Shown here piece after piece: positions 43,388 to 51,879 of a stretch of 64,000 nt of DNA (positions are counted from its first letter, which is position 1; each line of letters starts with the position of its first letter). A program made the translations under genes and the position numbers. Source of the DNA: Hermatobates lingyangjiaoensis (Eukaryota; Arthropoda; Insecta; Hemiptera; Hermatobatidae). Below the pieces are notes generated by a model. The model saw only the letters and a program-made list of their open reading frames with translations. It had not been told where the DNA came from and made no database searches. The DNA is taken from positions 1,434,501 to 1,498,500 of the forward strand of contig JAPFBL010000034.1 of the NCBI GenBank assembly GCA_026182355.1, given 5' to 3'.

Positions 43388-44002
43388 ATAACAACCTACT
43401 TCCCAGGTATCCACAGACTGGGTACCATCATTAAAGAACTTTTCCCGATCATATCCTCTTCCCCAGCCACCTCCAAAACCTTTCCTAATCCGCCACGCCT
43501 ATCCTACAGACGTCCTCCCAACCTTGGCAATTTTCTTTCGCACAGGAAGCTAACCTCCACGAGGGCAAACAGTTTGCCCTCTGGAGCGCAACTGTGCGGA
43601 CGTCGAGGTTGCCTCACGTGTCCCATTATAAATCCCCAACCACACTTCACAGCTCCCCCCCATAACACCCTCTATCCTGTTGCAACTGACTGCTCGTGTA
43701 CCTCCAAAAACTGTGTGTACCGTTTGGAGTGTACCAAGTGTGATTCGTTCTACGTAGGCCAAGCATCCACCAAGCTTAGTCTCCGTATGAACAATCACAG
43801 AGCTTCAGTCAATAGTCGCTCCCATCTTCCTATTGCCATACATGCCAATAGCCACGGTCTCCCTTTTAATGAGTGCTACAGGTTACAGATTCTGCGACAA
43901 ATACCCCCTGACAGCAAAGATCTCACACTACGAGCCTCCGAAGAAGCCCATATTTGGCTATTAAGTGCGCGTAGTGCACCTGGCCTCAATCTAAAGCGAT
44001 AA
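43388..44002 (+). pseudogene. PLE D C-terminal fragment, inverted copy
   Basis: About 203 codons corresponding to residues from the LITTYFPG linker to PGLNLKR. It includes the complete Cys motif and GIY-YIG domain, with no stop or frameshift and no differences from D that I noticed. The apparent Met-initiated frame at 43334 starts in junction sequence and is an artefact. Without reverse transcriptase it cannot act alone, though a free nuclease domain could be made if transcribed. Confidence 0.85.
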
Positions 44003-44027
44003 TGTCTAAAAGTTCCTTGCCTTTTCA

Positions 44028-44029
<2 letters not shown>

Positions 44030-44072
<43 letters not shown>
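44030..44072. repeat. poly-T tract
   Basis: Sense-strand counterpart of the poly-A at 38.82 and 43.02 kb. Confidence 0.95.
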
Positions 44073-44074
<2 letters not shown>

Positions 44075-44370
44075 TAAATTATTTCATTTGTTATTATTAT
44101 TTGTATTCTTAGTTTTATTTTATTTTATCATAGCATAGTCAGCACTTTTGTTTATGTATCAATTTCTCTGTATCAATTTCCCTTATTTTTTCAATTTTTT
44201 CTTTTTTATATATTTATTGTTTTCATATTCCATTATTTTATTTTATAAATTATAAATTAATTATAAATTGATTCCTGTCTACCTTATTTTCTGTGAACGG
44301 GCGCGCATGCGGCAACACTGTTGGTCTCCAACCGTCTCTGATCCAGTGCGCTTGGTTTCCCTCTCTTATC

Positions 44371-44404
44371 TCTCCTGAAGACGGTTCAAACCGAAAATTA
44401 GAGA
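44371..44404 (+). ncRNA. alpha hammerhead in inverted copy
   Basis: Intact core and stems, identical to the two minus copies in D. Confidence 0.85.
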
Positions 44405-44454
44405 CTGTAAGTGTGTTCTTCTGATTTCTCTATGTTTCTTTGTTTATATTGAAC

Positions 44455-44495
<41 letters not shown>

Positions 44496-44512
44496 ATGTA
44501 ATCTTCTTTTGG

Positions 44513-44552
<40 letters not shown>
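44455..44552. repeat. (TA)n-(GT)n compound microsatellite
   Basis: TA at 44455-44475, GT at 44476-44494 and again 44516-44550. Confidence 0.95.
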
Positions 44553-44553
<1 letters not shown>

Positions 44554-45400
44554 ATGTGTGTATGTGTATGAGGACGAGGGATATTTATAGCCTAAAGAAA
44601 CAAAACCGCATTTCATTGAATTTGCAGGAATAATAATTACATGAAAAAAAAACTCTACTTCTATTCTCATCTGAATATTTTAACACAGATATCCTGTACA
44701 GATCAGCCATAGAGGTATCAAATAATTCAATACCTTTGAAATATCTTTCTTTTTTTTTTTAAATAAATTATTTTTTTTTTGTAAAGTAATATTGATTCAT
44801 TTCAGCCTTTAACATGCTTCTTATACTCTTTTGTAAAAAATAATAAATAAAGGGAATAATGAGGAGGAGAATTAAATGTTCTTTATAAGGACGAGGTCGA
44901 TATCGGTTCTAACCCAATAAAGGACGGTCCCTTTACTGGGTTCTCAGGAATGTTTGCATTATTGAATGGTTCAAGTCCCGTTTTACAGGGCTCTCTCTAT
45001 CCAACCAATTACTGCAATATTATAGCATTTACTTAATTGCCCATATAATATTCTAGGGAGTTTCATATCTTTGTTGGAAGCCAGTTTAATTATCCAAGCG
45101 TCTATAATAGTTACATTATAACTGAAGTAACAGCAACAAAATTAAAATAGACGTTTAATGGTGTTTGATTAATTTATTTTAGTATGGAATATTGTGTATA
45201 ATTTATCGATTGATTAGAAATGGAGGCATTATTTCATGTTTCAAACCTACTGCAAGATAATGCCATATAATGTTTATTTAATAAGGAATATATGTATGAA
45301 AGGAATAGGTTCCATATATATGTATCATTTGAAAGCAGAATAAAACACATACGTAACTAATCCCTAGGACTCAAATTAATTCTATGTATTCCTATATAAT
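44553..45400. other. no gene seen
   Basis: A short inverted repeat (acccaataaagg... cctttactgggt) lies at about 44911-44941. B-box-like ggttcaagtcc at 44970 lacks an A box at suitable distance. Confidence 0.4.
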
Positions 45401-45735
45401 GGTCTGGTTAGCTCAGTGGTCACGTACTCGCCTCTGAGCTAGTAGGTCCAGGGTTCGATTCCATTCAGGCTCTCGATTTATTCACGTGGGGGATAAATAA
45501 ATCTGAGCACGTCGTCCTTCGAACAGAGGATGTTAAGCCGTCCGTCCCGAGTCTGTACCATGTCAGGTACTAAGTCAACATTCCGTACTCTTCTACCCTA
45601 TAAATATAAACTGGGTAACATACTATTATACTCATTAGTGTCCTGATGATGGATGCGTTACATTCGAAAAATGTCGACCAGTATACAGGTGATAAGCTTT
45701 AAAGTTTTTAAGAACAAACAAGGAAAAAATTTTAG
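45401..45735 (+). mobile_element. tRNA-derived SINE joined to theta ribozyme segment
   Basis: 45401-45590 is a SINE with A box TAGCTCAGTGG (45409-45419) and B box GGTTCGATTCC (45452-45462), about 33 nt apart, followed by the body shared with 33.1 kb. From about 45590 the sequence matches the theta element (ctataaatataaact onward), including a hammerhead in the same orientation and the tail gtgataagctttaaag. No acceptor stem pairs, so this is not a tRNA gene. Confidence 0.7.
45640..45678 (+). ncRNA. theta hammerhead downstream of SINE
   Basis: Stem I GUC/GAC, core CUGAUGA, extra U, stem II GGAUG/CAUUC, GAA-AAAUGU-C. The palindrome has one change from ACAUGU. Confidence 0.7.
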
Positions 45736-45879
45736 AAAAATTTTCCAAAATTTTTCTAACGTGGAACCGTCGTTATTAGTTAGAAGAGGAAGAGTTCTGC
45801 TCGGTTAGCAAGAATCAATCGATATATATGTATATATATTAGTATATTTTGGTAGCAGTCCTGATATGCGTGATCTGTT

Positions 45880-46042
45880 GAACACGTCTTCGTCAGAGTC
45901 AAAAATCCATCTCAAACACTGGATGCAGAAATATCTGGTTAGGGGTTGAGAAGAGAAAAGGGGTGAAGTTGAAAGATCTTAGTCTTGTTTTCCCATTTCA
46001 TATTGTGGTTTGATCATTGGTTGTTATTTCACGTGTTTGTGG

Positions 46043-46050
<8 letters not shown>
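45880..46050. mobile_element. rearranged beta copy
   Basis: A fragment of the minus core side (cgtcttcgtcagagtcaaaa) and the plus 3' half (gttgaaagatcttagtcttg plus tail) are separated by about 60 bp of foreign sequence. Confidence 0.6.

Positions 46051-46078
<28 letters not shown>
46051..46078. repeat. (TA)n microsatellite
   Basis: Left edge of PLE F. Confidence 0.9.
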
Positions 46079-46082
<4 letters not shown>

Positions 46083-47030
46083 GTAATTGAACCCCATATT
46101 GCCATCACAAAAGAGAAATTCTTATGGATTCTTAATCTTATCTGTGAAGCTCGATATTTTATATTTAATGGAGTTATATATAAACAAATTTTGGATTACC
46201 TATGGGCTCTCCAATATCTCCGGTTCTTGCAAACATAGTAATGGTTGAATTACTAAAGTATTTTAAAAGTGAGTTAGGCTCAATAGTAAAATTCATGAAA
46301 CTCTATATCGGTGATTTCTTTCTAATTATTGAAAAAAGATAATCGGATAATGTTTTAAATTTCTTTAATTAATATCATAATCGACTTAAATTTACATGTG
46401 AGATAGAAAAAGATGGCATTCTCTCATTCCTGGATATAAAAGTTATAAGAGGAGAAAATGGTCATATTTTAACCGATCGGTACACGAAACCTACCAGTGC
46501 TGGAAGAATACTGAATTACTATTCTTCCCATCCTATGAATCAGAAATTATATTGCGTTAAAAATATGGTGAAAAAAGTTGTAGAAGTAAGTTCATCATGC
46601 TACCTCAATAAAAATAAGAAAAGGGTAAAAGAGAGACTACAGAAAAATAATTATCCAGGATATTTGATTGAACGTTTTTGGTCAAAATATTTAAGGCAAC
46701 AACAAGAGCCAGAAAATGGTACAAATACTGACTTAGAAGTACAAGATAGAAAGATTTTTAAATTTTCATATGTTGAAGGATTTTCGCAACCAATTAAAAA
46801 AGTCCTCAAAAGACACTTACCTAAAGTTAATTTAGCATTTTATAGCAAAAAAAAGTGAAATCGTTATTTTCACTTAATGCCACTGCATTAGCAGCACGCA
46901 GTATTAATCCATAATTTGATTTTGATGAAATAAAAATAATAGCCAAAGAAATGGATGAACAGAGAGGGAAAACTCTGGAAATGTTATATATTAGAAAGGA
47001 CGTCATCCATTAATTATAGAAGTGACATTT
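46079..47030 (+). pseudogene. PLE F reverse transcriptase/GIY-YIG remnant
   Basis: The frame begins in RT (FNGVIYKQ), shifts near 46190, then reads GLPMGSPISPVLANIVM (motif B), YIGDFFLI where the family has YxDD, SFLDIKV, and the hallmark TKPTSAGRILNYYSSHP. It continues to VEGFSQPIKKVLKRH and ends at 46858. At least two in-frame stops lie near 46340-46370. A later frame gives FDFDEIKIIAKEMDEQRGKT followed by LEMLYIRKD, the C-terminal end of the GIY-YIG domain, but the nuclease centre is deleted. The first catalytic Asp of motif C is Gly. Clearly dead. Confidence 0.85.
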
Positions 47031-47388
47031 CACATTTAAATAGTATTTATTCCGGTGTGTTAAGTTAAACATTGTTGATAGATGAAAAATTGTGTTAGTG
47101 ACTTTGGTTGTCTGGTGAAATTTGGTTACCTTGCTTGGTTATTTCAGTTCTATGTCACGTGTTCATTCAGATTACAGTTGTTAAAATCCACATACTATTT
47201 TTCTTTGTAAAATAATTTGTAATGTAATACTTAGTTTTTCTGTTTCAAAATGTATACTTCCGTAAGTTTTTTCACTAACCTATAGTCAAAATTTCTATTG
47301 TAATTTCTTAATTGTAACTAATTGCACTTTTATGTATGTTTGATTTTTTAATGATTGTATTATTTCTTATATTTCCTCTGTTTTTGTA

Positions 47389-47429
47389 GGGCTATGAAAA
47401 AGGTTTTAAATAAAGACCGAAACGTTGAC
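47389..47429 (+). ncRNA. eta hammerhead-like motif, decayed
   Basis: UAUGAAAAA, stem II GGUUUU/AAGACC, GAA-ACGU-U. Stem I GGC/GAC is broken in this copy. Confidence 0.45.
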
Positions 47430-47473
47430 AATGAGAGTTTAATTGAAGAACTGACCGAGTCCCGATAAACTTA

Positions 47474-47504
<31 letters not shown>

Positions 47505-47570
47505 AAGATTTAACATAAACACGTGAAACAACAATCAATGATCAAACCACAATAAGAAATGGAAAAACAA

Positions 47571-47613
47571 GACTAAGATCTTTCAAACGTAACAAGCGGT
47601 CTTCGTCAGAGTC
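47571..47613 (-). ncRNA. beta hammerhead
   Basis: Consensus core. One substitution in stem II (ACGUUUG side). Confidence 0.8.
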
Positions 47614-47669
47614 AAAAACCCAACTGAACTAAGGACAACTAATGAACTGAACTAAAGAGTTGGGTTTTT

Positions 47670-47712
47670 GTCTCTGACGAAGACCGCTTGTTACGGTTGA
47701 AAGATCTTAGTC
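47670..47712 (+). ncRNA. beta hammerhead
   Basis: Consensus core. Stem I first strand is GUCU, reducing pairing. Confidence 0.75.
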
Positions 47713-47819
47713 TTGTTTTCCATTTCTTATTGTGGTTTGATCATTGATTGTTATTTCACGTGTTTATGTGAAATCTTTATATATATATATAGGTGTGTGT
47801 GTGTGTTTATGTAAAGAAA

Positions 47820-48555
47820 CAATGAAATTGCATTAATATTCTATAAAAAAATCTGGGAGGTTAAGAAAATAAATTACCTTCGAGAGCACTATCTTTTCAT
47901 GATAAGGAAGTCGCCAGCTTTCTGACATAAAATCTTGATCAAATAACTAGAGAATTAAAAATTATGAACTTGTTCCGTCCTCAATTAACAAGTTTTGTCA
48001 AAAAGTTAACTTGAAATTGAATGTTTGAGTGAGAGACTGGCGGAGTTTCCTTCCTGTCACAACCAGATTTCTGACCCTTGGAGCAATCTAGTTGGTCGTC
48101 ACTAACTCTTGTAAAATTAACGGCCCCACGCAATCATTAGATTTCACCTTAACTGGCTTCCTCTTTAAAATAATTTATATGCCCGTAGATTATAAAACAG
48201 TGATGACATCATTGATGACTTCCCTTTCTTCTTTCTAGTCCTACTAGTTTTCTCTTCCATTTAAAAATTCTCTTTGATCTACCCAATGGACTTTACAATT
48301 TGTATTCAATGAACTCCTTATTTTGTATTCTTATTATATCCTTTCACGGTTACTGTATTACCTTGTTAAGCATAAGAATATTTTCCATTTAATTCTTTAT
48401 AAATTATAATAAAAGAAATAAATATTTTTAGTGAACAAGGAATTAAAAGGAGAAAGCAATTTCTCCACACTCTTATTTACAATAATGACACTTTGGGATA
48501 ATAGCTCCCATTGTAATTGTATTATAAACTTCACTGACATTATACTTAATATAAT
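47820..48555. other. no gene seen
   Basis: Short ORFs only. No repeat identified. Confidence 0.4.
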
Positions 48556-48560
48556 TAGTA

Positions 48561-48592
<32 letters not shown>
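48556..48592. repeat. (TA)n microsatellite
   Basis: Left edge of the iota foldback. Confidence 0.9.
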
Positions 48593-48815
48593 ATGTTGTT
48601 TGTTTCTTGACCACTCTTTATTCATAGGTTTTGATATTTTTTGAGGCTTTGGTCAGGATATTAAAAATGCTTCTTTGCCAATATTTGTTCTCAAAGTATT
48701 ATTGTTTTAGCCTTGAGGAGGACATAAATATGTGTCGAAACGTTGGCAAAGAAGCGTTTTTATTATTTTGACGAAAGCCTCAGAAAAATCTCAAAACCTG
48801 TATATATATATATAT
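48593..48815. mobile_element. iota-family ribozyme foldback
   Basis: Arms built on gcttctttgcca / ttggcaaagaagc and gaggctttggtc / gacgaaagcctc meet at about 48690. Only the plus arm retains the ribozyme. (TA)n on both sides. Confidence 0.75.
48710..48747 (+). ncRNA. iota hammerhead variant (C3U)
   Basis: Stem I GCC/GGC, core UUGAGGA, extra G, six-pair stem II GACAUA/UGUGUC type, GAA-ACGU-U. Confidence 0.65.
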
Positions 48816-48884
48816 AAAAAGATTTCACATAAACACGTGAAACAACAATCAATGATCAAACCACAATAAGAAATGGGAAACCAA

Positions 48885-48927
48885 GACTAAGATCTTTCAA
48901 CCGTAACAAGCGGTCTTCGTCAGAGTC
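48885..48927 (-). ncRNA. beta hammerhead
   Basis: Consensus at all core positions. Confidence 0.85.
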
Positions 48928-48999
48928 AAAAACCCAACTGACGTATTTTTGTCAGTTGTCAGTTGATCAGTTTGTCAGGTGATCGTCAGTTGGGTTTTT

Positions 49000-49042
49000 G
49001 ACTCTGACGAAGACCGCTTGTTACGGTTGAAAGATCTTAGTC
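49000..49042 (+). ncRNA. beta hammerhead
   Basis: Consensus at all core positions. Confidence 0.85.
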
Positions 49043-49073
49043 TTGTTTTCCCATTTCTTATTGTGGTTTGATC

Positions 49074-49078
<5 letters not shown>

Positions 49079-49121
<43 letters not shown>
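49079..49121. repeat. (TA)n microsatellite
   Basis: Between the beta foldback and PLE E. Confidence 0.95.
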
Positions 49122-49125
<4 letters not shown>

Positions 49126-49172
49126 TACACTTTAACACATAGAAAAGAACACAGAAAGACACTACAGAACTT

Positions 49173-49212
49173 ACTTCGATATTTCGACATCCGTCGTCAT
49201 CGGGAAGAAGTG
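49173..49212 (-). ncRNA. epsilon hammerhead, CCGAUGA core
   Basis: U4 is C, extra C, GAC/GUC, GAA-AUAU-C, stem I CACUUC/GAAGUA. Confidence 0.7.
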
Positions 49213-49425
49213 CGAAGTACTCGCGTTGAGAAGCAAACTGCTACTGGCCTCCAGAGTAACTCGTGGAACCACCGCAATGCTGCTCCCCAGCGGAGGAGAG
49301 GAAAAATAGAAATCCCTCCAATATTAATTTAGAAAACAAGATAAAAAATATATAAAATACGAAATAATAATAATAAAAAATAAATAATAATAATAAAAAA
49401 ATAATAATAATAAAATAAAAAATAA

Positions 49426-49771
49426 TTAACGGTACAGGTTGAGACCAGGAGGAGAACGAGCCCCAAGGAGGCATATGAATGCCTCTTCGGAAGCTCTAAG
49501 GGTGACATGGGAATTAGACTCGGGGATTTGTTTGAGGATTTGTACCCTGAAACAATCATTGAAAGGGAGGTCATGGGAATTAGCATGGATAGCTATGGGT
49601 AGGTCTCTGCGCTGACCAACGGACGCCCTGTGATTGTTCATACGCAGGCTCAGCTTGGTTGAAGCCAAGCCAACGTAAAAAGCATCCCATCGAGTACACT
49701 CCAAACGGTAAACGCAGTTACAGGAAGTCCAAGATGTATCAGAAGGAGCAGGATAGGAGTTGTTACTGAGA
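49426..49771 (-). pseudogene. PLE E left GIY-YIG fragment
   Basis: Reads SNNSYPAPSDTSWTSCNCVYR, then LECTRWDAFYVG (a Cys of the family's CTRCD is Trp), LSLRMNNHRA, RASEEAFICLL, PGLNLYR. A second Cys upstream is also Trp. The domain is otherwise uninterrupted. Any apparent start is internal. Reverse transcriptase absent. Confidence 0.8.
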
Positions 49772-49774
49772 CAT

Positions 49775-50100
49775 CTGATCCTTCTGATACATCTTGCACT
49801 TCCTGTAACTGCGTTTACCGTTTGGAGTGTACTCGATGTGATGCTTTTTACGTTGGCTTGGCTTCAACCAAGCTGAGCTTGCGTATGAACAATCACAGGG
49901 CGTCCGTTGGTCAGCGCAGAGACCTACCCATAGCTATCCATGCTAATTCCCATGACCTCCCTTTCAATGATTGTTTCAGGGTACAAATCCTCAAACAAAT
50001 CCCCGAGTCTAATTCCCATGTCACCCTTAGAGCTTCCGAAGAGGCATTCATATGCCTCCTTGGGGCTCGTTCTCCTCCTGGTCTCAACCTGTACCATTAA
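49775..50100 (+). pseudogene. PLE E right GIY-YIG fragment
   Basis: Frame from DPSDTSCTSCNCVYRLECTR through FYVG, LSLRMNNHRA, RASEEAFICLL to PGLNLYH. It keeps both Cys residues lost in the left copy, and ends in His where A and the left copy have Arg. Truncated before the CERRNCQTC motif. Not autonomous. Confidence 0.8.
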
Positions 50101-50310
50101 TTATTTTTTATTTTATTATTATTTTTTTATTATTATTATTTATTTTTTATTATTATTGTTTCGTATTTTATATATTTTTTAACTTGTTTTCTAAATTAAT
50201 ATTGGAGGGATTTCTATTTTTCCTCTCCTCCGCTGGGGAGCAGCATTGCGGTGGTTCCACGAGTTACTCTGGAGGCCAGTAGCAGTTTGCTTCTCAACGC
50301 GAGTACTTCG

Positions 50311-50351
50311 CACTTCTTCCCGATGACGACGGATGTCGAAATATCGAAGTG
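50311..50351 (+). ncRNA. epsilon hammerhead, CCGAUGA core
   Basis: Stem I CACUUC/GAAGUG perfect over six pairs. U4 is C. GAA-AUAU-C. Confidence 0.75.
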
Positions 50352-50431
50352 AGTTCTGTAGTGTCTTTCTGTGTTCTTTTCTATGTGTTAAAGTGTTTAT
50401 TGTCCACACGTACCTTTCATTTTATTCGAAG

Positions 50432-50432
<1 letters not shown>

Positions 50433-50460
<28 letters not shown>
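50433..50460. repeat. (TA)n microsatellite
   Basis: Right edge of PLE E. Confidence 0.9.
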
Positions 50461-50465
<5 letters not shown>

Positions 50466-50467
50466 TA

Positions 50468-50551
50468 TGAATTAATTTACCACAATGAAAACAATTTTTG
50501 AAACAATGCTCTAAATTGTGGTAAATTAATCCATCTATTATATCAAGTGTT
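50468..50551. repeat. small foldback without ribozyme
   Basis: gaattaatttaccacaat pairs with attgtggtaaattaatcc around a 34-nt loop. Confidence 0.7.
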
Positions 50552-50581
50552 ATTTTGATTATTATTCATATATATATATAT

Positions 50582-50660
50582 AAACGGCATTGAGAGTTTG
50601 ATTTTTGAAACCAGAAAATTTGACCGAATCCCGATTAGATAACAGATCTATATATATATA
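50582..50660 (+). mobile_element. eta 3' fragment starting at the predicted cleavage site
   Basis: Begins with cggcattgagagtttg, the sequence immediately 3' of H17 in eta ribozymes, and runs to the tail ccgaatcccgattagata. Nothing upstream of the site is present beyond (TA)n and aaa. Confidence 0.6.
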
Positions 50661-50661
50661 A

Positions 50662-50821
50662 CCAATTAAATCAATCGATACCGCGAACTAAATATACTAG
50701 ATTGACACAAAGAACACACAGAAATGAAACAGAAATTTACAACTATATTTCGATGTCGTCGTCATCAGATAGATGGAAACGCTTCGCTCCGCAGGCAGAC
50801 AATGACACAGTCAATATAGTT

Positions 50822-50822
<1 letters not shown>
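50662..50822 (-). mobile_element. kappa-family ribozyme copy
   Basis: A minus 3' end (cacaaagaacacacagaaat) with ribozyme, then cgcttcgctccgcaggcaga before (TA)n. Related to 61.7 kb. Confidence 0.65.
50738..50774 (-). ncRNA. kappa hammerhead
   Basis: Core CUGAUGA, extra C, short stem II, GAA-AUAU-A. Stem I weak. Confidence 0.55.

Positions 50823-50868
<46 letters not shown>
50823..50868. repeat. (TA)n-(GT)n microsatellite
   Basis: TA run grading into GT. Confidence 0.9.
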
Positions 50869-50869
<1 letters not shown>

Positions 50870-51467
50870 ATTTTAGGAGCAGACCTTCATTCAACCATGT
50901 TTTGTTAAAAATTATTTTATAAAAAAGATCTAAATTCAGTTAATCATAGAAGTGACATTACCAATTTGAACACTATTTATTCAGGAGTGTTAAGTTGATT
51001 TTAGTGAAATTTAATTTCCTTAGTTCCTTTTGTGTTCTTTGAGTGAACAGTGTTCGGTTTACATGTAATTGTAATCAGTTAGTCTGGTCCAAGTTTTTGA
51101 CCAGTTAAGATGTTAGTTCACTAACTGTCTATTGTTACTTCATTTTATATAATGTAAATTTCATCATTTTTCTAATTCAAAAATTCTGACTTCTGTAAGT
51201 TCATAAAAATATTTATTGCTTTTCTATTACTTCTACTTGTATATATATTTTTGTTTTTTCACAATTGTAATATTCCATTTTGATGTTAGTTATGTGTTGA
51301 TGTTTATATATGATTTCTTGTCATCCTTTCTTTGTAGGCCTATGAAAAAGGTTTTAAATAAAACCGAAACGTCGGCATTGAGAGTTCGATTTTGATCCTG
51401 GAAAATTGACCGAATCCCGATTTTATTATACACCTATTCTATCCAACGGTTGATATATTATTGAATT

Positions 51468-51470
<3 letters not shown>
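50866..51470 (+). mobile_element. eta (PLE F-family) 3' end joined to a zeta tail
   Basis: The first about 35 bp (aggagcagaccttcattcaa) match the zeta outer end inverted. The rest matches the PLE F end: frame remnants of NHRSDITNLNTIYSGVLS type, 3' UTR, ribozyme and tail. Confidence 0.7.
51338..51376 (+). ncRNA. eta hammerhead-like motif
   Basis: Stem I GCC/GGC, UAUGAAAAA, stem II GGUUUU/AAAACC, GAA-ACGU-C. Confidence 0.55.

Positions 51471-51524
<54 letters not shown>
51470..51524. repeat. (TA)n microsatellite
   Basis: Long TA run after the eta tail. Confidence 0.95.
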
Positions 51525-51527
<3 letters not shown>

Positions 51528-51529
51528 TA

Positions 51530-51735
51530 CATTTGTTATTCCCGTAGGATGCTGATGTAAATAGGGTTTTCCTCACAAAAAACCTTGATAATGCCAAACA
51601 ACCTTTGGCGAAACGTCGGCAGATATTAACTAGCTGAATTTTTTATTGACCAAAATCCTCGAGAACCCTTGCTCTGAATCTGGATAAATCAGTGGTCGAG
51701 AAGCTACATCAGTATATATATATATATATATATAT
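51530..51735 (+). mobile_element. mu-family ribozyme copy
   Basis: A plus-oriented 3' end with ribozyme at 51582-51620, bounded by (TA)n on both sides. No coding sequence. Confidence 0.65.
51582..51620 (+). ncRNA. mu hammerhead variant (U3-A8 core)
   Basis: Core UUGAUAA, extra U, stem II GCCAAA-CAACC-UUUGGC (six pairs), GAA-ACGU-C, stem I CC/GG. Confidence 0.65.
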
Positions 51736-51754
51736 TAGTATTGTTTTCTTGACT

Positions 51755-51875
51755 GCAATTACTAATAAATACTTTTCTTTTTCTCGAAATTTGGGGAGAG
51801 TTAATTAATTAGTTGACATCACCTATGCCAACGTTTAATTTTTGTTTTAAGTCACCCTCAGGGTTTGAACCCAAA
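51755..51875 (-). mobile_element. decayed delta/iota-like copy
   Basis: On minus, CUGAGGG and AAACGUUGGC occur in the right order but stem II and GAAA are degraded. Confidence 0.4.
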
Positions 51876-51879
51876 GCAG

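Larger units (their letters stand above)
43367..44460 (+). mobile_element. inverted partial copy of PLE D
   Basis: After about 24 bp of junction sequence, a plus-oriented copy starts at the linker (ITTYFPGIHRLG) and runs to the 3' end, with poly-T, hammerhead and (TA)n. It forms a long foldback with 42592-43366. Confidence 0.9.
46079..47478 (+). mobile_element. PLE F, decayed Penelope/Poseidon-like copy
   Basis: A second, distant PLE lineage: 5'-truncated RT, damaged C-terminus, a 3' UTR with an eta ribozyme-like motif (47389-47429), the conserved eta tail gaccgagtcccgataaac, and (TA)n at 47478-47503. Confidence 0.85.
47505..47785. mobile_element. beta ribozyme foldback
   Basis: Complete arms with both ribozymes, spacer aactaaggacaactaatgaa between them. 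TA repeats on both outer ends. Confidence 0.9.
48819..49078. mobile_element. beta ribozyme foldback
   Basis: Complete arms with a duplicated spacer (cagttgtcagttgatcag). (TA)n on both sides. Confidence 0.9.
49122..50432. mobile_element. PLE E, head-to-head pair of truncated copies
   Basis: The left copy (49122-49771, minus) and right copy (49775-50432, plus) are both truncated just upstream of the GIY-YIG domain and joined at about 49773. Outer ends carry epsilon ribozymes and (TA)n. Nearly identical to PLE A. Confidence 0.9.

Noticed and set aside
45401..45475. tRNA gene
   Set aside because: A and B boxes are good but the acceptor stem does not pair, the anticodon arm is not convincing, and the body is shared with a second dispersed copy, so it is a SINE.
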